Positions 39,001 to 53,696 of a stretch of 64,000 nucleotides of DNA are shown piece by piece. The notes under the pieces were generated by a model that saw only the letters and a list, made by a program, of their open reading frames with translations, was not told the DNA's origin and ran no database searches. Positions within the stretch are counted from its first letter, which is position 1, and each line of letters begins with the position of its first letter. The translations under genes and the position numbers were made by a program. Where the stretch lies: NCBI GenBank assembly GCA_018398805.1, contig JAGFBZ010000726.1, forward strand, positions 108,501-172,500. Direction: 5' to 3'. The stretch comes from Hirundichthys speculiger (Eukaryota > Chordata > Actinopteri > Beloniformes > Exocoetidae).

Positions 39001-42000
39001 CCTCTAGTGGTCAGTAGAGGAACTAAAGCCTCTAGTGGTCAATAGAGGAACTGCAGCCTCTAGTGGTCAATAAGGGAACTGCAGCCTCTAGTGGTCGGTA
39101 GAGGAACTGCAGCCTCTAGTGGTCAGTAGAGGAACTGCAGCCTCTAGTGGTCAGTAGAGGAAATGCAGCCTCTAGTGGTCAATTAGGGAACTGCTGCCTC
39201 TAGTGGTCAATAAGGGAACTGCAGCCTCTAGTGGTCAATAAGGGAACTGCCGCCTCTAGTGGTCGGTATAGGAACTGCAGCCTCTAGTGGTCGGTATAGG
39301 AACTGCAGCCTCTAGTGGTCAATAAGGGAAATGCAGCCTCTAGTGGTCAATAAGGGAACTGCCGCCTCTAGTGGTCGGTATAGGAACTGCAGCCTCTAGT
39401 GGTCGGTATAGTAACTGCAGCCTCTAGTGGTCAGTAGAGGAACTGCAGCCTCTAGTGGTCAGTAGAGGAACTGCAGCCTCTAGTGGTCAATATGGGAACT
39501 GCAGCCTCTAGTGGTCAATAAAGGAACTGAAGCCTCTAGTGGTCAGTAGAGGAACTGCAGTCTCTAATGGTCAATAAGGGAACTGCAGCCTCTAGTGGTC
39601 GGTAGAGGAACTGCAGCCTCTAGTGGTCAGTAATGGAACTGCAGCCTCCAGTGGTCTGTAGAGGAACCGCAGTCTCTAGTGGTCAGTAGAGGAACCGCAG
39701 CCTCTAGTGGTCGGTAGAGGAACTGCAGCCTCTAGTGTTCGATAGAGGAACTGCAGCCTCTAGTGGTCATTAGAGGAACTGCAGCCTCTAGCGGTCGGTA
39801 GAGGAACTGAAGCCTCTAGTGGTCATTAGAGGAACTGCAGCCTCTAGCGGTCGGTAGAGGAACCGCAGCCTCTAGTGGTCGGTAGAAGAACTGCAGCCTC
39901 TAGTGGTCTGTAGAGGAACTGCAGACTCTAGTGGTCTGTAGAGGAACTGCAGACTCTAGTGGTCGGTAGAGGAACTGAGAGTGTGTCCTACCCAGTGTGA
40001 ACAGCGGCCTCCCACTCAGCTGAGTGTTTTCCAGGTCCAGTACTGTGATCCGGCTGGCTGTCAGAGCTCTGGACAGAAACTGGACTGGACAGTCAACCAT
40101 GGACACATTAGACAGGTCCAGCCTGGACAGACGTGTGCTCTGAAACACAGTGGAGAGAGACAGGTCAACTAAAACTGGTTCATTAGGATGTCTGAATCAG
40201 ATGGAGTCCTCAGAGGTGGAGCTTGATTTTAGAGGAGCTGAGAAGAGATGATGGGACTGATGTACAAACAAAGAGGTTTCAATTTGCTGCTGCAGTTCCT
40301 CTATTGACCACTTGAGGCTGCAGTTCCTCTATCTACCACTAGAGGCTGCAGTTCCTCTACCGACCGCTAGAGGCTGCGGTTCCTCTACCGACCACTAGAG
40401 GCTGCAGTTCCCCTTTTGACCACTAGAGGCTGCAGTTCCTGTACCGACCACTAGAGGCTTCAGTTCCCTTATTGACCACTAGAGGCTGCAGTTCCCCTAT
40501 TCACCACTAGAGGCTGCAGTTCCCCTTTTGATCACTAGAGGCTGCAGTTCCTCTACCGACCACTAGAGGCTGCAGTTTCTCTACCAACCACTAGAGGCTG
40601 CATTCCTCTACTGACCACTAGAGGCTGCGGTTCCTCTACCGACCACTAGAGGCTGCAGTTCCTCTACCGACCACTAGAGGCTGCAGTTTCTCTACCGACC
40701 ACTAGAGGCTGCAGTTCCCTTATTGACCACTAGAGGCTGCAGTTCCTCTACTGACCACTAGAGGCCGCAGTTCCTCTACTGACCACTAGAGGCTGCAGTT
40801 CCTCTACCGACCATTAGTGACTGCAGTTCCTCTACCGACCGCTAGAGGCTGCAGTTCCTCTACCGACCACTAGAGGCTGCAGTTCCTCTACCGACCACTA
40901 GAGGCTGCAGTTCCTCTACCGACCACTAGAGGCTGCAGTTCCTCTACCGACACTAGAGGCTGCAGTTTCTCTGCTGACCACTAGAGGCTGCAGTTCTTCT
41001 ACCGACCACTAGAGGCTGCAGTTCCCCTTTTGACCACTAGAGGCTGCAGTTCCTCTACTGACCACTAGAGGCTGCATTCCTCTACCGACCACTAGAGGCT
41101 GCAGTTCCTCTACTGACCACTAGAGGCTGCAGTTCCTCTACTGACCACTAGAGGCTGCAGTTAGTCTACCGACCACTAGAGGCTGCAGTTCCTCTACCGA
41201 CCACTAGAGGCTGCAGTTCCTCTACGACCTAGAGGCTGACCCACCACTAGAGGCTGCAGTTCCTACTGACCCACTAGAGGCTGCAGTTCCTCTACCGACC
41301 ACTAGAGGCTGCAGTTCCTCTACCACTAGAGGCTGCAGTTCCTCTACTGACCACTAGAGGCTGCAGTTAGTCTACTGACCACTAGAGGCTGCAGTTCCTC
41401 TACTCTGGTGTGGACGCTGGTTCTGGTTTGTTGGGCCTCACAGTTCAACCTCATGTTAGCTTTTCTTGAATTTCTTCCATAAACTCAGTTTCCAGATGAA
41501 CGTTGTCGTGAACAGAACGCTACATGAACAGATTAGCGCTCCAACCTTTTTCATCAGATGAGCGAGGGCCCTCCAGGCGGCGGCGGTTCTCATCCCGCTG
41601 ATGTCAGACAGGTCCAGATACGCTGTAGATTCGTAGTACAAAATCATTTCCAGCAAGGACGACGCTCCCTGCAACCGAAGTAATACAGAAGGAGAAAAAT
41701 GAAAAAAAAGCAAGCTTTTTAAATTTGACAGGAATGTTATGAAGTTTCTACAGAAGGAAGAAGGAAAAAAAAAATCCTCTAATCTGATCCGAGGAGGGAC
41801 CTGAATATGAAACTGTACTGGAGCTGGGAGACGGAGACGGAGATGAAATAAGTTTCTGCTCATAAAACTCACATTTTCCTCCAGTTGGGCGGCCCGCAGA
41901 TTGATGAAATCAAAGCGCAGGGATTTGAGGACGGCTTCCAGAGCTTCGCAGGAGCGCTGGTCTAATCGCTCACCTTGATGGAAGCAGCAATCAAACAGGA

Positions 42001-45000
42001 GATAATTGGGAGGCGGTTTGCTAACGGGCTTTTTCCTGAAACGAGCATTTCAGAAAAACTATCAGGACAAAACAACTTCCATTCCCAGACGAAGTTTATT
42101 TGCTTTTTCCTTTTAATAAAGTTCTGAGACTCGATCAGAAACACAGACGGAGGAATAATGACGATCGCTCCAGTTATTCATGATTGGACTTCCAAGACGT
42201 GAATCCCATTGATTACAGTCTGCCTGCAGGCGGGAGCGATCAATAATCCCACATTAACAGCAGCGACGCTAACAGCAGCGACGCTAACAGCAGCGACGCT
42301 AACAGCAACGCTAGCAGAAGGCGCCGGACGCTTTTACCTGCACAAACGTCCTCATTTATCCACGAAGGCGGAGAAAACAAACCCAGACAGACGCTGCAGG
42401 TCTGGAGCATTCAGCTCTGTGCTAACACCATGCCAACAGGGAAAGACATCAGCAGTGGATTCAGAGGAGCAGCTCAGGACAGGAAGACCTGGTTCTGGTC
42501 TACGGTACTCTACTGGACCGCACCTTTAAAGACCCTTTAAAGGTCGCAGGTTCGACTCCCGGCCTGGGTTCCTGTCTCTCTCCAGTTCCCAAAGACCAGT
42601 GGAGCCACAGAAACCTTCAGACTAAATGTCCTCCCTGTAATCTGTCTCCTTTTATGTCCGTCTGTTCGGTGAAATCTTGTTCAGGAAATCCATCTGAGAA
42701 GCATAAAACCGACCTGGAGTCGCTCGTTCGTCATTTCGATGCGTCGCGCGGCGGTGAGGTCACTGGAGACGTCCACCTGGAACCAGAAGAGGCGGGACAC
42801 GATGTCCTCTGAATCACTGAGACGTTCACTCACACTGGACCAACCTCACAGACGTCCTGTCAGGTCCCAGATAACAGCCGTCCACCAGTAGGACCACCAT
42901 GGGAATGTCCACCACCATCGTCCTCAGGACGGAGACGGTTCAGAGATGAACAACAGCTGGACAGCTGCTGAAGCTGGTCAGGGAAACCAGTCCTGGACCG
43001 ACATGGACCGAAGGACCAGGAAGAAGACATTACTCCAGAAGAGACAGGACAGAGACAGATTACAGGGACAAAGAGCTTAATTTCTGGAGACATGTCCTGG
43101 TCTGATGGACCTAAAACATCTGGAGGAGAAAGATCTGAGACCAGCATCCAGCTGTGGAGCATGGCTCAGTTCCTGGTTCGGTTTCCTGGTGGGAGTCGAC
43201 CCGGCACCGGGGGGGGGGGGGGGGGGGGGGGTGTTTATCCGGTTCTTCGGTTCTTCTTCTTGTCTTCGCCTGCATCCGTTGCCATGGTGACATGCCCCCC
43301 CCTGAGACTGGAACCAGTAGAAACCTGAAGATGCTTCCTGATAACCAGAAGCTGCCCCGCAGGAACGTCGTTAGCGTTTCGGATCGTCGCTCTCCTCGGC
43401 TCCTCTTGGCTCTGAAGTCCAAATCAAAGCGTGACCGTTGGAATCCATGTGACTTCCCCCGACGCCGCTGATCTCCGCTGGTTAACGCTTATCTCGCAGC
43501 CAAGACGCAGGAACGATAATTACTATCATCATTATTTCCAAAGTGATTTTTTGCCCTTCTGTGTTAACAGTAATCAGTTAAGTGAGCGATGGCAGGAGGA
43601 AGAGCCATCTGAAATCCCATTTCCTCTAATCCGCCCTGCATGTGGAAGATAATGGCAGCGACAACCCGGAGTCAGATGTCATCGGCGCGTGATGGCGGCG
43701 GCGGCGCCCATCACGCCATCAAACAGCTTCACGCTGATTCTGCACCAGCGAGGAGTCAGAACTCAGATAAGTTTAGTTGACGATCTCCACCAGCTTCATC
43801 TGAGTCTGTACGCTCAGTTTCCAGTGAGTTTAACTGGGTACCAGCAGCACATCTGGACCTCCGCTGGGACGGGTCCTGACGGTCCTGATGGTCCTGATGG
43901 TCCTGATGGTCCTGGAGGTCCCTCAGGTTGGACCCCAGGAGGCCTCAGTCACGTTGAAGGTCTCAGCAGAGCTAGCCGGCCCATCAAAGCTGACGACGTG
44001 GTGCCCTGGTCCAGTTTAGCAGCAGTTTGTCTCCGTCCTCGTGTCCTACAGGGACGCCTCGTCTGAGACGCCTGCTTTGCACCATGGTCTACTGGATCTG
44101 CTGCGTGGACCCTGACAGGGTTTAGGGTGGTCCAGCACCAGGGGTCAATGCGTATCTCCAGCAGAGCAGGTCAAAGGTCGCTTCTGGGACGCTTCAAAAC
44201 CTCTCCATGGGGGTTCTGATGGAACCAAAACCATCAAATGACCACAATTAGAAACCGAAGTTTAACAGCCGTTCCACATTCTGCAGAACTTCAGCTTCAG
44301 TCAAAGGGACCAGCAGCTCCAGTAGTTCCAGTAGTTCCAGTAGTTCCAGTAGTTCCAGTAGCTCCAGCAGCGATTCTCTGCTGCATCTTTATTTACATCC
44401 TCGGGAGCAAAACTGACATCTAGATTCCTGAACCCTGAAAACCCCAATTACCCCTAAACTAGTGGTTTTATCAAATTTTGATGAGGGTCATCAAAATGTT
44501 TCAATGTGGGGTCAAATGAGATTGACTCACTTCTGGATCCCTAACCCCCTAACCACTAATCCCTAACCCTCTAACCACTAACCCCCTTACCACTAACCGC
44601 TAACCCAGTAACCACTAACCTCTAATCACTAACTGGTAACCACTAACCACTTACCACTAACTTTTAACCCAGTAACCACTAACCCCATAATCACTAACCC
44701 TAAGCACTAACTGCTAACCACTAACCTCTAACCCAGTAACCACTAACACCTAACTACTAATCCATTAACCATAAACCGCCTAACCACTAACCCCCTAACT
44801 TCTAACCAATAACATCTAAACACCACTAACCCCCTAACCAATAACCCTTTAACCAGTAACCACTAACTACTAACCTCTTGCCACTAACCCCCTAACCAAT
44901 AACCGTTTAACCACTAACCACTAAGGACTAACTACTAACCTCTAACCAATAACCCTTTAACCAGTTACCTCTAACGACTAACTCCCTAACCAATAACCCT

Positions 45001-48000
45001 TTAACCAGTCACCACTAACCACTAACTTCTAACAACTAACCCCCAACCTCCTAACCACAAACCACCTAACCACTAACCCCCTAACTTCTAACCACTAACC
45101 TCTAACCACTTACCACTAACCCTCTAAATAATAACCCTTTAACCAGTAACCAGTAATCACTAATCACTAACTACAAACCTCTAACCACTAACCCCCTAAC
45201 CAATAACCTTTTAACCAGTAACCACTAACCTCTAACCAATAACCCTTTAACCACTAAACCAGTAACCACTAAGCCCCTAACCAATAACCCATTAACCACT
45301 AACCCCCTAACTACTAGACAGTGTTGTTTCATCTCCATTTTTGAACGTTCTTCTTCTTCTCTCTCTCCAGATGTTTTTTGTGTCATGACCCCACATACAC
45401 CGTCCACCAGGGGGCAGTGGTGAGTCACCTCCAGCTCCTCCCAGGTGTTCTGAGAGCTGAACTGGTTCCAGGGTCGTCTCATCGTATAAACGTGGACCGG
45501 TTGCATCGGTGGTTGTGTCACTTTGAAATGATTCATTTTCTCGTGTTTAGTCGGCGTTCCTCACAGCGTCCAGCTGTGTTGCTCCAACGTGGATGTACAG
45601 GTGTTTGATGGGACGTCATTTAATCAAATATCCAAATATCTACGTTGTGTTTGACAGGTGAGTGCGTGCAGGTGTGGCTGTCAGGCTGAAACGAAACTAG
45701 AGTCAGATCTGTGGGTTTCTGGGTGGAGTATGAAGCAGAGAGCTGGACGTCACCTGGACGTCACCTGGACGTCACCTGGACGTCACCTGGAGTCTTCAGT
45801 CGTATCTGTGATGATGGATGGAGGCGCTCAGCTCACCTTTGAGATCCAGACGTTCCACGCTGCCAGGTAGACCCTCCCCCCGCTGTGGAGGAGAGAGGAG
45901 GAGGCGTGAACACACACACATCCACGCCACGCTGTCACGCTCTGATCAGGGAGGCTGAATTATGAATTTCACACAGTTTACGGCGCCGTGGATGGTGACA
46001 CGGCGTCCTAATTAACCAGTGTATAATAATTAGAAACAGCTGGTCATCAGTTGATGTGTTCATTTGGCGAAGCCGCCGTTCCACATACATGTGATCTGAC
46101 TGCATCCATCACCGGAGGAGGCAGGTGGGAGCTCGTTACTGTTCCCTCTCTCTTTAAAAAAAAAAACAGCTTCATCTATTCCTGAATAAACAGGACTGAC
46201 TTTCATCTGTCCATCACACGGATGGATGGATAGATAAACGGATGGATGGATAACCAGACGGATAGATAGCCAGATAGATAACCGGATGGATAGATAACTG
46301 ATGGATAGATAACCAGATAGATAACGGATGGATAGATAACTGATGGATAGATAACCAGATAGATAACTGGATGGATAGATAATGATGATGATAGATTGAC
46401 CAGATAGATAGAATGATAGATAATGATGGAGATAACTGATGATAGATAACTGATGATAGATAACTGGATGGATAGATAACTGATGTATAGATAACCAGAT
46501 AGATAACCGGATGGATAGATAACTGATGGATAGATAACTAGATAGATAACTGACGGATAGATAACTGATGGATAGATGACCAGATAACTGGATGGATAGA
46601 TAACTGATGTATAGATAACCAGATAGATAACTGGATGGATAGATAATATGATAAGATAACCAGATATAGATGATGATGGATAGATAACCAGATAGATAAC
46701 CGATGGATGGATAGATAACTGATGGATAGATAACCAGATAGATATATACTGATATAGATAACCATGATAGATAACCGATAGATAACCGGATGATGGATAG
46801 ATAACCAGATATGATGGATAGATAACCAGATAGATAACTGATGGATAAATAACTGATGGATAGATAACCAGATGGATAGATAACCAGATAGATAACCGGA
46901 TGGATAGATAACTGATGGATAGATAACCAGATAGATAACTGATGGATAGATAACTGATGGATAGATAACTGATGGATAGATAACCAGATGGATAGATAAC
47001 AGATAGATAACCGGATGGATAGATAACTGATGGATAGATAACTGATGGATAGATGACCAGATTCATTAATCATTTATTAATCATCATTGATTAATCAGTC
47101 GTCTCAAACAGATTTCATGATTTTAATTGACAAACCAAACTATCTAAATCTGTTCAGAGAACGTATTTACCTCCTGTGATGGAGGTCCACGACTCTACGA
47201 GGATCCTGAACCTCCTGAAGTCCTCTGGTATCTGTGGTATCAGTGAGGCTCCACAGGGGCGCCAGAGGTTGAGACTGTTTTCAGTTCAGTTGTTTTCCAG
47301 TCAGAGAGACGCATCCAGGCTCCAGATCAGAGGCACCGGTGGAGGGCCAGGGGTCGATGGAGGGCCAGGGGTCCGATGGAGGGCCAGGGGTCCGGGTGGA
47401 GGTCCAGGGGTCCGGTGCAGGTCCAGGGGCCTGGTGGAGGTCCAGGGGTCCGGAGGAGGTCCAGGGGTCCAGTGGAGGTCCAGGGTCCAGGGTCCGGTGG
47501 AGGTCCAGGGGCCAGGAGGAGGTTCAGAGGCACCGGTGGAGGGCCAGGGGTCCGGTGGAGGTCCAGGGGCTGGGTGGAGGTCCAGGGGGGTCCGGTGGAG
47601 GTCCAGGGGTCCCGGTGCAGGTCCAGGGGTCCGGTGCAGGTCCAGGGGTCCAGTGGAGGTCCAGGGGTCCAGGTGGGGTCCAGGGGGTCCAGGGTCGGTG
47701 AGGTCCAGGGTCCAGGGGAGGTCCAGGGGTCCGGTGGTGGAGGTCCAGGGGCCCGGAGGAGGTCCAGGGGTCCGGTGGAGGGCCAAGGGTCCGGTGGAGG
47801 TCCAGGGGCCCGGTGGAGGGCCAAGGGTCCGGTGGAGGGCCAGGGGCATGGTGGAGGTCCAGGGGTCTGGTGCAGGTCCAGGGGCCTGGTGGAGGTCCAG
47901 GGGTCCGGAGGAGGTCCAGGGGTCCAGTGGAGGGCCAGGGGCACCGGTGGAGGTCCAGGGGCCCGGAGGAGGTTCAGAGGCACCGGTGGAGGGCCAGGGG

Positions 48001-51000
48001 TCCGGGGGAGGGCCAGGGGCCGGTGGAGGTCCAGGGGTCCAGGGCCAGTGGAGGTCAGGTCCAGGGGCCAGGTGGCAGGGGCCCAGGGGGGGTCCAGGTG
48101 CCGGTGGAGGGGGTTCCGGTGGAGGTCCAGGGGTCCGGTGGAGTTGGTCCAGGGGTGGCCAGGGGGTGGAGGTCCAGGGGTCCAGGGCCAGGGGTCCGGT
48201 GGGGTCCAGGGGTGGTGGAGGGGGGGGTCCCGGGCCAGGTGCAGGTCCAGGGGTCCAGTGGAGGTCCAGGGGTCCGGTGCAGGTCCAGGGGTCCGGTGGA
48301 GGTCCAGGGGTCCGGTGCAGGTCCAGGGGTCCAGTGGAAGTGGGGTCCGGGGAATGGGGTCCAGGTTTGGTCCAGGGGTCCGGTGAAGGTCCAGGGGTCG
48401 GTCGGAGGGGCCAGGGGTCCGGTGGAGGTCCGGGGGTCCGATGCAGGTCCAGGGGCCTGGTGGAGGTCCAGGGGTCCGGTGGAGGTCCAGGATTCTGGTG
48501 CAGGTCCAGGGGTCCGGTGCAGGTCCAGGGGCCTGGTGGAGGTCAAGGGGTCCGGTGGAGGTCCAGGGGCCTGGTGGAAGTCCATTGGAGGTCCAGGGGT
48601 CCGGTGAAGGTCCAGGGGTCCAGTGGAGGGCCAGGGGTCCGGTGGAGGTCCAGGGGGGGAGGTCCAGGAGGTCCAGGGGGTCCAGGGGTCCGGTGGAGGT
48701 CCAGGGTCCAGTGGAGGGCCAGGGGTCCGGTGGAGGTCCAGGGGTCCAGGGGTAGGGGTCCCAGGGGCCGGTGGAGGTCCAGGGGTCCAGGTCCAGGGGT
48801 CCAGTGGAGGGCCAGGGTCCAGGGTTCTGGTGCAGGTCCAGGGGTCCGGTGGAGGTCCAGGGGTCCGGGGGAGGTCCAGGGGTCCGGAGGTCCAGGATGG
48901 TCCAGGGGGTCCAGTGGAGTCCAGGGGGTGAGTCCAGGGGTCCAGTGGAGGTCCAGGGTTTCCAGGTGCAGGTCCAGGTCCAGGGTCCGGTGGAGGTCAG
49001 GGGTCCAGGTGGGTCCAGGGTTCCTGGTGCAGGTCCAGGGGTCCGGTGGAGGTCCAGGGGTCCGGTGGAGGTCCAGGGGTCCAGGTGGAGGTCCAGGGGT
49101 CCGGTGGAGGTCCAGGGGTCCGGTGGAGGTCCAGGGTCCGGTGGGGTCCAGGGGTCCCGGGGAGGCCAGGGGCAGGGCAGGTCCAGGGTCCGGTGGAGGG
49201 TCCAGGGGTCCAGTCCAGGGTGGAGGTCCGGGGTCCAGGAGGTCCAGGGTCCGGAGTCCAGGGTTGGTGGAGGTCCAGGGGTCCGGTGGAGGTCCAGGGG
49301 TCCGGTGGAGGTCCAGGGGTCTGGTGCAGGTCCAGGGGCCCGGTAGAGGGCCAGGGGTCCAGTGGAGGTCCAGGGGTCTGGTGGAGGTCCAGGGGCCCGG
49401 TAGAGGGCCACAAACCACAAGGTTTCCAAACCCCGACGCTCTTTCATCCACTTCTCCAAAGCCTGTTAATAATCTTCTTCAGATCCGACTCTCAGCTCCA
49501 GAATAATTCTGCATATTAGTGTGTTTTAGTGAGGGGCCACCAGGGGGCCCCAGAAGTTTGCAAATTAAATATGTGGAAGCTGTTTTCAGCTCATTTCTGC
49601 TTTTCACAGGAAAGAAGCTTCATCTGATGAGGTTCTGTTCTGGTTCTGTTATCAGAGCTGTAGAAGGTGAAACAGGGTGTCCATCTCTAACCCTGACCCC
49701 TGACCCCTGACCCTGAGGGCCCTGAAGACCCTCACAGGGGCCCCAAAGGCCCTTCACAGCCAAACTGTGGTCAGACTGGGCTTCACAGCTTCCTGTCAGC
49801 TCACCTGGATGTTTCCTCAGTGAACATGAATCACTGTTGAGAAGGACACGGGGACACAGAGGGTCCTGAGGGTCCTGAGGGTCCTGAGGGTCCGGTTAGT
49901 CCCCAGGGGACCAGATCTAGACCAGAACGGCGGTAACGTCCCGTTGAAGGAACCAAACGATCGATGGGAATTAAACTGTTTACGTGAACGACAGGCTCGT
50001 CTGTAATTTAGCCTTTGACCAGCTTTTCTTTAAATTAATTTCTTTCATTTCATTTTATTTCTAAATTCCTTTCAATTAATGCAAATAATACAATTAATAC
50101 ATTTAATAAGATTAATACATTTAATATATTTAATATTATTAATACAATTAATACATTTAATAAAATTCATACAATTTATATTTAATAAAGTTAATACATT
50201 TAATTGAAGTTATTACAATTAATACATTTAATACATTTTATAAAATAAATACATTTAATTGAAATTAATACAATTAATACATTTAATACAATTAATTATA
50301 ACACTTTTTCAACAGGACAATTAATGATGGTCAGTTTGACCAATTAGTTGCCAGTTAATTAACTGAGTGATCATTTTAGTAACTGGCTCGTATACATTTA
50401 ATGGGTTTGTTTAATAAATACATTTTAAAACCTAAAACATTTCTAAACTTCAAATCACTGAGTGTCTGATAAAGGTTTAATCGGGTCACTTTTCACATTT
50501 AATATTATTATTATTACTTTTATTATTATAATTAACATTATTATTCTTATTATTATTATTATGTTTTTGTTACTATTATTACTACTTTTATTATTATCAT
50601 TAACCTTATTATTATTATTACGTTGTTACTATTATTACTACTTTTATTATTATCATAAACCTTATTATTATTATTAGCATAATTATTATTATTAGCATAT
50701 TTAACAAATAACGAAATAGTATAAACTGCTTTACAATCAAATAAAAATCAGAAGGAAAAAAGGGAGAAAATATTTGAAGAAACAGACCTAAATAACAGTT
50801 TTAAAAAGTAGTTGATTTTGGTAATTATTATTATTATTATTATCAGCCCTGAGCTGTAATTTAATGACGTCAGGAAAATATTTGGATGATTAGTTATTTT
50901 AAACTGGTATATTTAAAATAAAAATCAGGGCAAGATATCAACCAAAAAAAGAGGAAGAAAGAAAAAGCCTCATGAACATCCGTGCGACAGAAACACTGAT

Positions 51001-52758
51001 GTCTGCAGGTAAAAACATTAACATCATCGGAGTTCAATCTGCTGTTTCCTTCAGCGGTGAAAAGACGTGAACGTGGATTACACACAACCACATACACATC
51101 CAGGAGAAGAGCACGTGAGGATCACTGATGGGATCACTGACAGGATCACTGATGGGATCACTGACTGGATCACTGACCGGATCACCGACTGGTTCACTGA
51201 GGATCACTGACTGGATCACTGACCGGATCACTGACCGGATCACTGACTGGATCACTGACGGGATCACTGATGGGATCACTGACTGGATCACTGACGGGAT
51301 CACTGACTGGATCACTGACTGGATCACTGACTGGATCACTGACTGGATCACTGATGGGATCACAGACAGGATCACTGATGGGATCACAGACAGGATCACT
51401 TACAGGATCCCTGACTGGATCACTGAGGATCACTGACTGGATCACTTAAGGGATCACTGGCTGGATCACTAACGGGATCACTGACTGGATCACTTAAGGG
51501 ATCACTGGCTGAATCACTAACGGGATCACTGACTCGATCACCGGGATCACTGACTGGATCACTGACTGGATCACTGACTGGATCACTGATGGGATCACTG
51601 ACTGGATCACTGAGGATCACTGACTGGATCACTAACAGATCACTGACTGGATCACGGGGATAAGTGACTAGATCAATGACTGGATCACTGCCTGGATCAC
51701 TGAGGATCGCTGACTGGATCACTGACGGGATCACTGATGGGATCACTGACTCGACCACTGACAGGATCACAGAGGATCACTGACTGGATCACTGACTGGA
51801 TCGCTGACTGGATCACTGACTGGATCATTGGCTGGATCACTGAGGATCACTGACTGGATCACTGATGGGATCACTGACCGGATCACTGACTGATCACTGA
51901 CGATCACTGACTGGATCACTGACAAGATCACTGACTGGATCACTGAGGGGATCCCTGACTGGATCACTGACTGGATCACTGACAGGATCATTGAGGATCA
52001 CTGACAGGATAACTGACGGGATCACTGATGGGATCACCGACTGGATCACTGACAGGATCACTGATGAGGGGATCACTGACTGGATCACTGATGATCACTG
52101 ACTGGATCACTGACTGGATCACTGAGGATCACTGACTGGATCACTGACGGGATCACTGACAGGATCATTGAGGATCACTGACTAGATCACTGATGATCAC
52201 TGACTGGATCACTGACTGGATCACCGACTGGATCACTTAAGGATCACTGAGGATCACTGTGGACAAACATGGAAATAAACATACCAGGATCATGGTAGTA
52301 TTTGTGAGCCACACTTGTCACACGTGAACATTGTAGCGTCTAATTTAACTTCAGACAGGTTTGGGGTTAGCTAACCATCTGACGGGATCCGGCCTCGTCT
52401 CAAACGGATTTATTTGTAAAACTCAGCGTCGTCTGCTGTTCCAACTTTATCTCCCACTTCGCAAAGATTCACACTGAAACTGCTTCGTTTGTGGCGCCGA
52501 TCCGGAGAAGAACTGACTCCCCGCATCACAGAGAAGCTGCACTTCCTCCTCTCCACGCAGCTGTTTTTTTTTTTTTTTATTTTAACATTAAAAAAAATAA
52601 AAGGAAATCATTTTTTTCATCTTAATGAATTCCTGAACTTGTTCGCTCCCTCTCAGCTCGCTGCTGCCTCGCGGTGAAAGACGCAAACCGAAGGCGCCGG
52701 CTGCCAAATCAGTTGACGTGTCAGGAGGGAAAAAAAAAAAATGAAAAAAAAAGAAAAA

Positions 52759-52795
<37 letters not shown>

Positions 52796-52801
52796 CCGTG
52801 A

Positions 52802-52845
<44 letters not shown>

Positions 52846-53627
52846 ACAAACACTCGAACAGGCGCCAGGAAAAAGGCGGAGAGACGGAGATCTGCTTCAG
52901 CGTCCCACTGAAGTCCTCTCCGGTGGATTATTGTCACTCAGCCGTCCGGAGCTGCTCTGCCTTTGTATTAAAATAAAAATGAGGCACCATTTTCCCTCCC
53001 TGCCCCTTTTAATTAACTGACAGAAACTATAAATAAGTGATACGTATTTGTGCGTATTTGTTATGTGCATTTCAGAGCCGTTCCCACATTTTCCTTTTAG
53101 CATCTTTTTCTGCACGAAAGGATAAATTATTTAAAATAACACCCTTTTTATCTCACACTCTTTGAAGGCGGCAAATTAAAAATGTAAATTGGGAGCTAAT
53201 TAATATGCAAATATATTCATTTGCTGTTAACAATTAGCAATTAAAGCTGCAGTGTCTAGAAAGAGCTCAGACGAAATTAGTAACTTCATCTATCATTTAA
53301 AAAAAAAAGAGAGATCTAAAAAGCGACATCAGATTTTAATTGACTGGTGCGGCGTCTCCTTTGTTCGTCCACGGCGATCTGAGCGTTTAGTGACTTAATC
53401 ACCGCCTCTTTGTGTCAAAGATCCGGTTCCCTCCAACAGCTGATGGCGGGAATCCTGTCGGCCTGGAGGGCCGAGGCGAGCCCTCGTGTTTCTGCGTTTG
53501 TGTTTCAGATTCACTTCAACATCTGACGACATCTGACAACATCAGCTCCCTCAGCGATGGAGAGAAGATGCTGCAGAAGATCCGGGTTCTGGGTCAGGAT
53601 TCAAGTCAATGTTCAACGTTAATGCTG

Positions 53628-53696
<69 letters not shown>

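Noticed and set aside
44520..45318. Interstitial telomere repeat
   Set aside because: Elements are irregular ctaacc/actaac types and do not form (TTAGGG)n arrays.
46060..47073. 337-codon minus-strand frame with Tyr-Leu-Ser-Ile repeats resembling a membrane protein
   Set aside because: GATA-type repeat translated in a stop-free frame; no biological support.
47176..49506. 776-codon plus-strand and 710-codon minus-strand open frames
   Set aside because: Both come from a stop-free 19-bp repeat. They are Gly/Arg/Ser or Pro/Leu/Asp repeats without domain, conserved start or splice context, and lie inside an intron.
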